Source: Erysipelotrichaceae bacterium
Lineage (GTDB): Bacteria; Bacillota_I; Bacilli_A; Erysipelotrichales; Erysipelotrichaceae
Reading direction: 5' to 3'
Length of the DNA: 40,952 nucleotides
Assembly: GCA_019415435.1 (NCBI GenBank)
Contig: DXZE01000002.1
Coordinates: 1,754 to 42,705 of the forward strand
Shown: positions 1-7,932 of the stretch, piece by piece
Layout of the letters: every line of letters begins with the position of its first letter
How positions within the stretch are numbered: position 1 is the stretch's first letter
Position numbers and translations under genes: made by a program
The notes under the pieces: generated by a model
Seen by the model: only the letters and a program-made list of their open reading frames with translations
Database searches by the model: none
What the model was told of the DNA's origin: nothing

Positions 1-842
1 AAGATATCAGCAGAGTTTCTGCAATTATCGTGTCTGCTTTAATTTATTCCGCAGGAATGAATACTTTTGTTAAGGCAGGCAATTTGTTTCCAGGCGGTTA
101 TGCCGGTATATCAAGATTACTTTCTTTGATCTTAACGGATGCATTGAATATCGATATTTCATTCTCTGTTATTTACTTTATTTTAAATGCCATAACAACT
201 GTATTTATCTGGAAGAGATTGGGACATAAGTTTGTCTTATATTCTTTCTTATGGTTTACCCTGACTTCCATCTTTACAGCGGTTATCCCGGTATCCCAGG
301 TAACGCATGAATTACTGTTAATCAGTATATTCGGTGGATTGATAAATGGTTTTGCGATGGGCATTGCCTTACAGCATAATGCCTCTTCTGGCGGTACAGA
401 CTTTATTGCGATTGATCTTGCTAACAGGCTAGGCAGACCGACGTGGAACTACATCATGGCAGTCAATGCCTGTGTTCTTGTAATAGCTGGTTTCAAGTAT
501 GGCTGGACTACCTGTCTGTATTCCATCATCTTCCAGTTTGTATCTACCCAGGTTGTCAATGCCATGCACCAGAGATACAAGATATCCCGTCTTCAGATCG
601 TTACCGATCATCCGGATGAAGTATCCAGTGCCATCTTCAATGACATCCGTCATGGCATTACCAAGGTACAGTGTGAAGGTCAATACAGTCATGAACAGCA
701 TTGTCTTCTTTTAACAACCATCAACAGCTATCAGGCAAATGATGTTATTAAAGTCATTAAGAAAGCTGATCCTAAGGCATTCATTTCTGTTAATGCTGTA
801 GAAAAGGTAGTTGGTAATTATTACCAGAAGCCTTTGGAGTAA
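1..842 (+). CDS. YitT family membrane protein (5'-truncated by window edge)
   Basis: Integral membrane protein of the YitT family: several N-terminal transmembrane helices followed by a soluble C-terminal DUF2179 domain. The transport or signalling role of the family is not settled. The reading frame is open to the left edge (first full codon at 3-5). The GTG at 30 is therefore probably an internal valine, because codons before it encode more of the first membrane helix. Visible landmarks are the family glycine motif NLFPGGYAGISRL near the start, SSGGTDFIA in the middle, and a C-terminal soluble part (HGITKVQCEG, then VISVNAVEKVVG-like strands) typical of DUF2179. Only a short N-terminal piece seems to be missing. 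A decayed lipoprotein gene follows 18 bases downstream on the same strand. The family call is strong; the exact start cannot be known here. Confidence 0.85.
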   Translation, partial: DISRVSAIIVSALIYSAGMNTFVKAGNLFPGGYAGISRLLSLILTDALNIDISFSVIYFILNAITTVFIWKRLGHKFVLYSFLWFTLTSIFTAVIPVSQVTHELLLISIFGGLINGFAMGIALQHNASSGGTDFIAIDLANRLGRPTWNYIMAVNACVLVIAGFKYGWTTCLYSIIFQFVSTQVVNAMHQRYKISRLQIVTDHPDEVSSAIFNDIRHGITKVQCEGQYSHEQHCLLLTTINSYQANDVIKVIKKADPKAFISVNAVEKVVGNYYQKPLE

Positions 843-860
843 TAAATAATCAGCAAAAGA

Positions 861-1438
861 ATGCATATTCTATTGGAAATGATTGCTGCTTCTATATTGT
901 TATCTGCCTGCAGTAAGGCTACTGATTTAGCTGTAACAGACTGGTCAGTCAATGATCAGTTAAGTTAATTCAGTTTACGAGAAGATGCTAATCAGTTAGA
1001 AGTAGATACCATCTATCAGCCATTAGACGATTCTGGTGCATCACTATTGAATCGTGTGCTTTTATCACGAATGATAAATCGAATCCATTTGATTCAGAAG
1101 ATTCAGAATTAACCATAGCCTTCTATACGGATAGTTCAGATTTCGCTTCCCAGAAAGACAGTTTTATCAATGATAAGAAGCTGGAAACATTCTTAAAAGA
1201 ATATGTTTCAGTGCAATATTCCAATGATAGTGAAGTAAATCCTGCCGCAGTATTATGGAATGGTCATAATAAACAGGATGAAACAGTATCCAAAGCTGTC
1301 CTTTGTCTGCTATCTGATCAGGACAATCAGGCATACTGGAGCGCTGCAGTCATATATGTACAGAATAGTAAGTATCTTGTCTCTTCTATGCATATACTGG
1401 ATCTGAACACATATGCAGGAATGAAGGAAGAAGGATAA
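861..1438 (+). pseudogene. decayed small lipoprotein gene
   Basis: The frame opening at ATG 861 (or ATG 879) encodes a hydrophobic signal peptide ending in the lipobox LSAC followed by SKATD. It hits TAA at 966-968 after 35 codons. The same frame stays open after that stop to a second stop at 1110-1112. The coding-like sequence then continues in another frame, from roughly 1040 (ESCAFITNDKSNPF...) through to the stop at 1436-1438. One nonsense codon plus one frameshift between about 1040 and 1110 would reunite signal peptide and body into one secreted lipoprotein of roughly 190 residues. I do not recognise the family. A 75-residue stretch from GTG 1211 could be called a separate gene, but it has no ribosome binding site and reads as the C-terminal part of this one. 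Sequencing errors are the alternative explanation. Confidence 0.6.
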
Positions 1439-1471
1439 TCATACAATACTTTAATTTTCTGACTATAGGTA

Positions 1472-1500
1472 TGGAAATCCTATTATGCTGGTGTTATACT
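1472..1500 (+). promoter_or_regulatory. promoter of spx
   Basis: Extended -10 element TG-T-TATACT (TGT at 1492-1494, TATACT at 1495-1500), with a weak -35-like TGGAAA at 1472-1477 spaced 17 bases. Transcription would start near 1507. That leaves a short leader with the ribosome binding site AGGGGG at 1521-1526, seven bases before the spx ATG. Confidence 0.5.
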
Positions 1501-1533
1501 ATATTGTATCAAATATAAAAAGGGGGTTCTGAC

Positions 1534-1992
1534 ATGATAGTTGTTTATACATCACCAGGCTGTGCAAGCTGCCGTAAAGTAAAACAATGGCTTAAGGACC
1601 GTAATCTTCCGTTTGTAGAGAAGAATATATTCAAGACACTTCTGAGTGATAATGAGATCAAGCATCTGTTAATGAGAAGTGAGAATGGCAGTGATGATCT
1701 GATATCCAAGCGTTCCAAAATTATCCAGGAATCCCATGTAGATGTAGATTCCATGACAACCGATGAACTGATTGAATTTATCCGTAAGAATCCAAGTGTA
1801 TTGAAACGTCCGATTATCCTGAATGAGAAGAACTTTCAGGTAGGATACGATGAAGAAGAGATCGGTGTATTCGTACCGCATGAGTTAAGAAAGATTGCTT
1901 ACCGCAATTGTGATGAGACATGTCTGTATTACAAGACATGCGGAGAAGTACATCATGAAGCTCAGCCTCAGCTGGTTATGAGAGAAGCATAA
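1534..1992 (+). CDS. spx: Spx/ArsC-family redox regulator with Cys-rich tail
   Basis: Spx is a monomeric regulator of the ArsC fold that binds the C-terminal domain of the RNA polymerase alpha subunit and redirects transcription during thiol and oxidative stress. The 152-residue protein has the redox switch CASC (C10-x-x-C13) in the N-terminal thioredoxin-like strand, then SKRSKII near residue 60 and KRPIILNEKN near 91-100, as in Bacillus Spx. Bacillus Spx is about 131 residues and ends soon after the LPRKVR-like segment. This protein continues with a tail carrying three further cysteines (C126, C130, C136). The gene is monocistronic: its own extended -10 promoter lies upstream and a hairpin terminator overlaps its stop codon. 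Confidence that it is Spx rather than an arsenate reductase is high, because of CxxC and the length of conserved similarity. The role of the tail is unknown. Confidence 0.9.
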   Translation: MIVVYTSPGCASCRKVKQWLKDRNLPFVEKNIFKTLLSDNEIKHLLMRSENGSDDLISKRSKIIQESHVDVDSMTTDELIEFIRKNPSVLKRPIILNEKNFQVGYDEEEIGVFVPHELRKIAYRNCDETCLYYKTCGEVHHEAQPQLVMREA

Positions 1993-2014
1993 GTACTACT
2001 GCTTCTCTTTTTTT
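1981..2014 (+). terminator. rho-independent terminator of spx
   Basis: Perfect 9-bp stem AGAGAAGCA (1981-1989) / TGCTTCTCT (2000-2008) with a 10-base loop and a following run of six T. The left arm includes the last spx codons. Confidence 0.85.
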
Positions 2015-2018
2015 ACGG

Positions 2019-2024
2019 TATAAT
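2019..2024 (+). promoter_or_regulatory. candidate -10 box of mnmA
   Basis: Consensus TATAAT only five bases after the T-run of the spx terminator and ten bases before ATG 2035. No good -35 hexamer is seen, because the expected position falls in the terminator stem. If used, transcription starts near 2031 and the mRNA is almost leaderless. Confidence 0.35.
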
Positions 2025-2034
2025 AACAATGTTT

Positions 2035-3186
2035 ATGAAAAAAGTATTAGTAGGATTATCAGGCGGTGTAGATAGTGCTGTTGCCGCATATTTATTAAAA
2101 AAGAATGGTTATGATGTAACCTGTGCCTTTATGCGTAACTGGGATTCTATTGCGGAAGATGACTTTGAAGGAAATCCAACCTTAAATGATTCCGTCTGCC
2201 CGCAGGAAGCAGATTACAAGGATGCACAATCTGTTGCGGATAAATTAGGACTGCCATTGTTAAGAGTTGATTTCATCAAGGAATATTGGGATGATGTATT
2301 CAAGACATTCTTAGAGGAATACAAGAAGGGAAGAACTCCAAATCCGGATATTCTCTGTAACAGATATATCAAGTTTGACTCCTTCCGTAAATTTGCACAA
2401 TCCAAGGGTTTTGGTACATTGGCTACCGGTCACTATGCAAAATTAGGTACAGAAGATGGTAAGCATATCCTTCAGAAGGCAGATGACAGAAACAAGGATC
2501 AGTCGTATTTCTTAACCGAAATACAAAGAGATGTACTGGATCATGTTATATTCCCATTAGGGAATATCGATAAGCCAGAAGTCAGAAGAATCGCCAATGA
2601 ACTGGATTTATCCATTGCCAATAAGAAGGATTCTACCGGTATCTGCTTTATTGGTGAAAGACATTTCCGTGAATTCTTATCCAATTATCTGCCTATGAAA
2701 CCAGGCGATATTATCAATATTGCTGATCATAAGAAAGTAGGCAGACACAAAGGTGTTCTCTATTATACGATTGGCCAGCGCAAGGGATTAGATATAGGCG
2801 GTATTGGACCATTCTATGTTGTTGGTAAGGATGTAAATAAAAATGAACTGTATGTTACAGATGCAGAACATGAAGACTGGTTGTACAGTGACTCCTGTTT
2901 GATTACAGGTATTAACTGGTTAGCAGACAGAGAGCTTCCTTTACATTGTCATGCCAAGTTCCGCTATCGCCAGCCCGATCAGGATGTTACGGTATCTTTA
3001 AATGAGGATGGTACATTAACCGCATCCTATCCACAGACAATTCGTTCTGTTACACCAGGACAGGAAGCTGTGATCTATGATGGTGACACAGTTGTATGCG
3101 GTGGCAAGATCGATCAGGTATTCAAAGATGGCAGGGATCTCATGGAAGAAGTCAGAAAGGCAGGAAATGTCAGATCGTCTCAATAA
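2035..3186 (+). CDS. mnmA: tRNA-specific 2-thiouridylase MnmA
   Basis: Installs the 2-thio group on the wobble uridine of tRNA Glu, Gln and Lys, using ATP and sulfur relayed from a cysteine desulfurase. The N-terminal PP-loop is clear (GLSGGVDSAVAA). The catalytic cysteine pair is present: LCNRYIKF in the middle of the N-domain and STGICFIGER in the central domain. The C-terminal barrel begins around YYTIGQRKGL and ends near the stop. Length (383 residues) is normal. Start: ATG 2035 gives the usual short lead-in to the PP-loop; ATG 2029 in the same frame is the alternative. Neither has a Shine-Dalgarno sequence, which fits the short or absent leader implied by the TATAAT at 2019. The next gene starts 20 bases before the mnmA stop, so the two are probably translationally coupled. 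Confidence 0.95.
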   Translation: MKKVLVGLSGGVDSAVAAYLLKKNGYDVTCAFMRNWDSIAEDDFEGNPTLNDSVCPQEADYKDAQSVADKLGLPLLRVDFIKEYWDDVFKTFLEEYKKGRTPNPDILCNRYIKFDSFRKFAQSKGFGTLATGHYAKLGTEDGKHILQKADDRNKDQSYFLTEIQRDVLDHVIFPLGNIDKPEVRRIANELDLSIANKKDSTGICFIGERHFREFLSNYLPMKPGDIINIADHKKVGRHKGVLYYTIGQRKGLDIGGIGPFYVVGKDVNKNELYVTDAEHEDWLYSDSCLITGINWLADRELPLHCHAKFRYRQPDQDVTVSLNEDGTLTASYPQTIRSVTPGQEAVIYDGDTVVCGGKIDQVFKDGRDLMEEVRKAGNVRSSQ

Positions 3187-3865
3187 ATTTCAGGTTATCT
3201 TTATCCTGATAGTTTATTTTGGAGGGTATCTCTTACTGGGACAGGAAGTCATTCCTGCTTTCTTTTTAAAGGGCTTAGATGTAAATCATATACTGATCTA
3301 TCTGGATGTACTTCAGATAGTCATATTAGCGATTGTCATAGCGGTATGTTATGGCTGGTATGGAAGACAGTATAAACGTATCAATAAGCATCCTGTAAGA
3401 AACTTTGGCATTATCCTGTTTTCTCTGTTATTGCTTTATACATCTATGATCTTAATAGAGATGTATATCATCTCTCCTTTAGGATTAAGTGAAGCAGAGA
3501 ATCAGGTCAATAATGATCTTATGTTTCATTATGATCCATTAGGAGAAACATTTGGGGCAGTGATCTTTGCACCGATTGTAGAAGAAACAGTATTCAGAGG
3601 ATGTATCTTCCAGCCATTGCGTAAGAAACATGGTTTTCTCTTCTCGGCATGCATAGCAGGTTTCTTATTTGGTTTCCTGCATATTATTGCCTCGATTACC
3701 GATGGCAACTTTCAAAACATGCTGTATATGATTGAATATGGTATTCTTGGCTTTATCCTGGCAATACCTTTTGAATTAACAGATTCTTTATATGGCAGTA
3801 TTTCACTGCATGCGCTATATAACGGTATTACAGTTCTTATCATGTTATTAACAACAGGCAGATAG
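3167..3865 (+). CDS. CPBP family intramembrane metalloprotease
   Basis: Polytopic membrane protein of the CPBP/Abi (type II CAAX-like) family. Bacterial members are putative intramembrane proteases; substrates are mostly unknown, and some act in bacteriocin immunity or maturation. All three signature motifs are present: EETVFRG (E139, E140, R144), FLFGFLH with H172, and HALYN with H215 and N218, all within predicted helices. Length is 232 residues from ATG 3167, chosen because AGGCAGG lies just upstream. A longer start at 3077 would overlap mnmA by 110 bases and add a non-hydrophobic, non-family segment. The gene overlaps mnmA and stops one base before recD2, so it sits in a housekeeping transcription unit with no bacteriocin genes nearby. 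Confidence 0.85.
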   Translation: MSDRLNKFQVIFILIVYFGGYLLLGQEVIPAFFLKGLDVNHILIYLDVLQIVILAIVIAVCYGWYGRQYKRINKHPVRNFGIILFSLLLLYTSMILIEMYIISPLGLSEAENQVNNDLMFHYDPLGETFGAVIFAPIVEETVFRGCIFQPLRKKHGFLFSACIAGFLFGFLHIIASITDGNFQNMLYMIEYGILGFILAIPFELTDSLYGSISLHALYNGITVLIMLLTTGR

Positions 3866-3866
3866 T

Positions 3867-6041
3867 ATGAGTGATGATCAGATTGTGACATTAAATGGAA
3901 AAATAACCTATGTTCTTTTTCAGAATGAACATAACTTTTATACTGTCGCAAAGTTTCTGATCAATGATGAAAAAGAAAAGATAATTACCATTACCGGTAA
4001 TATGCCAGGTATAGAACCAGGTGTCTTATATAAGATAACCGGTACGTATGTCGAACATCCAAAGTACGGCATGCAGTTTGCAGTTAAGTACTATGAAAAG
4101 CCATTACCTACAGAAGTAGAGGGGATTATCAATTATCTTTCTTCTGTCAGATTCCCTGGGGTTGGCAGAAAGACTGCTGAAAAGGTAGTTGAGGTACTTG
4201 GCAGTTCATGCCTTGAAGAGATCAAAGAAGATCCAGATATCTTAAAACAGATACCAGGTTTAAATGAGAAGGCAATTGATTCTATTACAAAAGGAATTCA
4301 GGCTTCTGATGATGGCATGGAAGAACTTGTTAAATTCTTAAATGTTAATGGCATCGGCATGCAGAATCTGATTCGTTTGAATAAAGCCTATGGTAAAGAG
4401 GCACTGCAGAAGATCAGGGAGAATCCTTACAGAGTCATAGATGAATGTGATGGCTTTGGCTTTAAGACTGCAGATAAGATGGCACAGGCTATGGATATAT
4501 CTTCCGATGATCCCCGCCGGTTATATGCATTCTTAGTATCTATAGTCATGGATTTATGCATGTCCAGCGGTAATTCCTTTATCAGAGAAGAAGAGCTTGA
4601 ACAAACCTTCTATAAAAGGACGAAAGGAATAGAATCTGACTTTTCTGCGTTACTTGATGAAGCGGTCATGAAACGTTCTTTAATCAGAGAAGATGACCGC
4701 ATCTATCCAAAGAGTCAGTATGAGGCAGAAACAACCATTGCATATTATCTGAATCACTTTCCTTTTGAAGATATACACGATATTGATAATGATCTGATGG
4801 ATCAGTATCTGAAACATATGGAAAAGGATGTTGGTATTACCTATAACGATAAACAGGTAGAAGCCATTCATTCTTTCTTTCATAATCCTTTTATGATACT
4901 GACTGGCGGACCTGGAACAGGCAAGACAACGGTTGTAAGAGCCATGGTAACTTTATTCAGGCTCTTGTATCCAGAATATGAGATTGTCTGTGCTGCCCCA
5001 ACTGGAAGAGCTGCAAAACGTCTTGCAGAACTCACTGAAACCGGCACAACAACCATTCATTCCTTACTTGCCTGGGATCTTGAAACAAATACCTTTGGCA
5101 AGAATGAGAAAGAACCGATCCATGCGGACTTATTAATCATTGATGAGTTCTCTATGGTAGACAGTTATCTTTTCTCTGCCTTATGCAAGGCAGCACGTCA
5201 TGTTAAAAAGATATGTGTCATTGGTGATGAAGACCAGCTTCCTTCTGTTGGTCCAGGTTCTGTATTAAGAGATCTGATTTCTTCCAACAAGTTCCCGTTA
5301 GTCAGATTAAATCATATCTATCGTCAGAAAGATGGTTCTGGCGTTATTCAGTTAGCACACGATATACGTAATGGTACCGTTGATTTTGATAACTATAAGG
5401 AAGATGTCGCATTCTTAGAATGTGATTCTACCAGAATCAGGAATACCGTTGTCTCTATCATAGAGGCGGCTGTTAAAGAGAAGGGGTATGACTTTAATGA
5501 TATCCAGGTACTTTCTCCAATGTATGCCGGAAATGCGGGTATTGATGTATTGAATCATGCCTTGCAGGATACATTTAATCCTGCCTCAGGTGATAAAAGA
5601 GAAGTACGCTATGGCTATCAGATATTCCGGGAAGGGGATCGTATCCTGCAGTTAAGAAACCAGCCGGATGATGATATCTATAATGGTGATATCGGTATCT
5701 TAAGTGAGATCATAGACGCAAAGGAATCAGAAGATCACAGGACAACGATTGTTGTAGACTTTCAGGATAACTTTGTAGAGTATACAAGTGAAACCCTGGA
5801 TCATATTACACTTGCATATTGTATCTCCATTCATAAATCACAAGGCTCAGAATATCCGATTGTAATCATGCCTTTTACAAGAAGACATGCCGTCTTATTA
5901 ACAAGAAAACTCATCTATACAGGTGCTACAAGAGCCAAGAAGGCATTAGTTCTCTTAGGTGAAAAAGATGCTTTCTTAAAGGGTATAGATACCCTTGAAA
6001 GAAGGCCAAGAGAAACAACACTTGCGATGAGATTCAGATGA
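3867..6041 (+). CDS. recD2: ATP-dependent DNA helicase RecD2 (YrrC-like)
   Basis: SF1B 5'-3' helicase that works outside RecBCD, linked in Firmicutes to replication fork progression and repair. The 724-residue protein shows an N-terminal OB-like region, helix-hairpin-helix modules at about residues 90-205 (FPGVGRKTAEK, IPGLNEKA, CDGFGFKTADK), then Walker A GGPGTGKTT (347-355). The DEF(S/T)M Walker B variant LLIIDEFSMVD, GDEDQLPSVGPG and the C-terminal SF1 motif SIHKSQGSEYP follow. These mark it as RecD2 rather than RecD of RecBCD. It starts one base after the CPBP gene stop, with only a weak Shine-Dalgarno, consistent with coupling. A strong hairpin terminator follows at 6075. Confidence 0.95.
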   Translation: MSDDQIVTLNGKITYVLFQNEHNFYTVAKFLINDEKEKIITITGNMPGIEPGVLYKITGTYVEHPKYGMQFAVKYYEKPLPTEVEGIINYLSSVRFPGVGRKTAEKVVEVLGSSCLEEIKEDPDILKQIPGLNEKAIDSITKGIQASDDGMEELVKFLNVNGIGMQNLIRLNKAYGKEALQKIRENPYRVIDECDGFGFKTADKMAQAMDISSDDPRRLYAFLVSIVMDLCMSSGNSFIREEELEQTFYKRTKGIESDFSALLDEAVMKRSLIREDDRIYPKSQYEAETTIAYYLNHFPFEDIHDIDNDLMDQYLKHMEKDVGITYNDKQVEAIHSFFHNPFMILTGGPGTGKTTVVRAMVTLFRLLYPEYEIVCAAPTGRAAKRLAELTETGTTTIHSLLAWDLETNTFGKNEKEPIHADLLIIDEFSMVDSYLFSALCKAARHVKKICVIGDEDQLPSVGPGSVLRDLISSNKFPLVRLNHIYRQKDGSGVIQLAHDIRNGTVDFDNYKEDVAFLECDSTRIRNTVVSIIEAAVKEKGYDFNDIQVLSPMYAGNAGIDVLNHALQDTFNPASGDKREVRYGYQIFREGDRILQLRNQPDDDIYNGDIGILSEIIDAKESEDHRTTIVVDFQDNFVEYTSETLDHITLAYCISIHKSQGSEYPIVIMPFTRRHAVLLTRKLIYTGATRAKKALVLLGEKDAFLKGIDTLERRPRETTLAMRFR

Positions 6042-6074
6042 TGAAACTTCAGATACAATGGCAGAATTTTCTGA

Positions 6075-6114
6075 AAACCCTCAGCTGGTAATGTTCCAAC
6101 TGAGGGTTTCTTTT
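6075..6114. terminator. bidirectional terminator between recD2 and the ABC operon
   Basis: Stem AAACCCTCAGcTGG / CCAaCTGAGGGTTT around a short loop, with T-rich sequence after it on the plus strand (CTTTT) and on the minus strand (TTTTC). It ends recD2 from the left and the minus-strand transporter operon from the right. The minus-strand ATPase stop codon (6113-6115) lies in its edge. Confidence 0.8.
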
Positions 6115-6919
6115 AGTTAGCACTTAACAATGACTGTTCATCCGCAAACTCTTCACCTGCTGCTTCAGAGAACATATTCATCAGATCATTGACAGTAAGC
6201 TTCTGTTTTTCTTCACCACGTACATCAAAGAGAATCTTACCTTCATACATCATGATTAATCTGTTTCCTATGGCAATGGCATCACGCATATTATGCGTTA
6301 CCATTAAGGCAGTCAGATTATCACGTTTCACAATCTTATCGGTAATATCCAATACTTTCTTGGCAGTCTTAGGATCAAGAGCTGCTGTATGTTCATCCAG
6401 TAACAATAACTTAGGTTTCTGCATGGAGGCCATAAGAAGGGTTAATGCCTGTCTTTGACCACCAGACAGTAAACCGACTTTCTGGGTTAATCTATCCTCC
6501 AGACCAAGATCCAGAATCTTTAACTGTTCTCTGTATTTCTCCTGTTCCTGCTTTGTGACACCCCAGCGTAAGGTTCTTTTCTTACCACGTCTGGCGGCCA
6601 GGGCAAGGTTTTCATCTATCTGCATATCAGGCGCCGTACCCATCATAGGATCCTGGAAGACACGGCCAATGTAAGGGGCTCTTTGGTAATCAGGAAGGCC
6701 GGTAATGTTGTTACCATCGATTAAGATGGCACCGGAGTCAATCGGCCATACACCGGCAATCGCATTTAACATCGTAGACTTACCAGCACCATTACCACCG
6801 ATAACAGTAATGAAATCACCGGCTTCCATGGTTAATGAAATATCTTTTAATGCATGTTTCTCGTTAATTGTATTCTTGTTGAAGGTTTTATTAACATGTC
6901 TTAATTCCAGCATTGCCAT
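6113..6919 (-). CDS. ABC transporter ATP-binding protein (TrpZ-like)
   Basis: Nucleotide-binding subunit that powers the importer encoded with the permease and binding protein upstream. The 268-residue sequence has Walker A GGNGAGKST near residue 42, the ABC signature LSGGQRQALTLL, Walker B LLLLDEHTAALDP with the catalytic E replaced in place by the usual DEH variant of this subfamily, and the switch histidine in VTHNMRDA. It is the last gene of the three-gene minus-strand operon. One base separates its start (6919) from the permease stop (6921), so translation is probably coupled. The family (ABC.X4 / TrpXYZ type) moves tryptophan or other aromatic amino acids in streptococci; the substrate here is not proven. 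Confidence 0.88.
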   Translation of the reverse strand: MAMLELRHVNKTFNKNTINEKHALKDISLTMEAGDFITVIGGNGAGKSTMLNAIAGVWPIDSGAILIDGNNITGLPDYQRAPYIGRVFQDPMMGTAPDMQIDENLALAARRGKKRTLRWGVTKQEQEKYREQLKILDLGLEDRLTQKVGLLSGGQRQALTLLMASMQKPKLLLLDEHTAALDPKTAKKVLDITDKIVKRDNLTALMVTHNMRDAIAIGNRLIMMYEGKILFDVRGEEKQKLTVNDLMNMFSEAAGEEFADEQSLLSAN

Positions 6920-6920
6920 A

Positions 6921-7877
6921 TTACTTAACCTCCTTTAAAGAATTATGATAAGCCTTCTTAAAGGAAGTCTTTGATAGTTTTCTAAGATACGGTACAGCTA
7001 AGAATATCGCAACAATAACAGCTGTCATCAGCTTTAACATATTTGTATCGATCTTTAACCATAAAGCTATATCAACTACAAGGTAGTAAATAATACCGCC
7101 GACGACAACAAAGAATAATCTTCCTGAAAACTTCAGACGCTTGCCCATAATTGCTTCACCAAGTACTTCACCAATAATGACAGCAGCTAAGCCGATAACG
7201 ATAGAACCTCTGCCCATATTGATATCTGCAAAGCCCTGAAATTGTGCCATGAGTCCACCCGCAAAAGCAACAAGACCATTGGAAAGGGCAAGACCGATTA
7301 ATTTCATGGAATTGATGTTAATGCCTAAGGCTTTACTCATTTCCGGATTATTACCGGTAGCACGCATGGCAGAACCATGTTCTGTGCCAAAGTACCAGTA
7401 GAGTACGGCAATCAGGATTAATGCTAATACAGCTCCTGTTACAATTGCCGGTAAGATAAAGCGGGAAGATAAGACAACCGGAAATAAAGATACATTCAAT
7501 GCCTTGTTAGGGGAGAATCCCATGATCGCAAGATTAATGGAATACAGCCCGAACTGGGTCAGGATTCCTGATAAGATAGCCGGAATACCAAGTACAGTAT
7601 GTAAGATACCGGTAACTGTACCAGCTAATAATCCGGAAATAAATGCCATTAATAAGGCTAGCCATGGATTCATACCGCCGGTTATCAATACGACTGCGAC
7701 TGCACCGCCGGTAGTAAAAGATCCATCAACGGTCATATCAGCGATATCCAGCATTCTGAAGGTGATATAAACACCTAATGCCATAATACCCCATAAGATT
7801 CCCTGTGCGATTCCACCCGGAAAGGATGAGAATAATGTACCGATGTTCAGACTGCTTTGTGCAAATTCAATATTCAT
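6921..7877 (-). CDS. ABC transporter permease (TrpY-like)
   Basis: Membrane subunit of the BPD_transp_2 type (relatives of LivH), 318 residues with about eight to nine hydrophobic segments. Recognisable stretches are GIMALGVYITFRMLDIADM near the N-terminus, where this family has the D-x-T-V-D-G-S-F-T motif (here ADMTVDGSFTTGG), and the conserved loop GNNPEMSKALGINI around the middle. It follows the binding-protein gene after a 55-base gap holding a stable hairpin, and nearly abuts the ATPase gene. The ribosome binding site AGGAGG lies just before the start. The partner order (binding protein, permease, ATPase) is the standard one for TrpXYZ-like importers. Confidence 0.87.
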   Translation of the reverse strand: MNIEFAQSSLNIGTLFSSFPGGIAQGILWGIMALGVYITFRMLDIADMTVDGSFTTGGAVAVVLITGGMNPWLALLMAFISGLLAGTVTGILHTVLGIPAILSGILTQFGLYSINLAIMGFSPNKALNVSLFPVVLSSRFILPAIVTGAVLALILIAVLYWYFGTEHGSAMRATGNNPEMSKALGININSMKLIGLALSNGLVAFAGGLMAQFQGFADINMGRGSIVIGLAAVIIGEVLGEAIMGKRLKFSGRLFFVVVGGIIYYLVVDIALWLKIDTNMLKLMTAVIVAIFLAVPYLRKLSKTSFKKAYHNSLKEVK

Positions 7878-7900
7878 AAAACCTCCTGTTACAACTTAAG

Positions 7901-7928
7901 AAGGGAGCATAGAGTAGCATGCTCCCTT
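7901..7928 (-). other. intercistronic hairpin between binding protein and permease genes
   Basis: Perfect 10-bp inverted repeat AAGGGAGCAT / ATGCTCCCTT with an 8-base loop, starting five bases after the binding-protein stop. No U-run follows in the minus-strand RNA. It is more likely an mRNA-stabilising or partial-termination element, giving more binding protein than permease, than a full terminator. Confidence 0.6.
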
Positions 7929-7932
7929 ACGC

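Noticed and set aside
1211..1438. Separate 75-residue gene
   Set aside because: It starts at a GTG with no ribosome binding site, the frame is open well upstream of it, and it matches the body of the decayed lipoprotein.
3077..3166. Longer start for the CPBP protease
   Set aside because: It would overlap mnmA by 110 bases with a non-hydrophobic N-terminus. ATG 3167 has a good Shine-Dalgarno.
3167..3865. CPBP gene as bacteriocin immunity or a defence (Abi) gene
   Set aside because: No bacteriocin peptide, peptidase or defence partner is nearby; it is wedged between mnmA and recD2.
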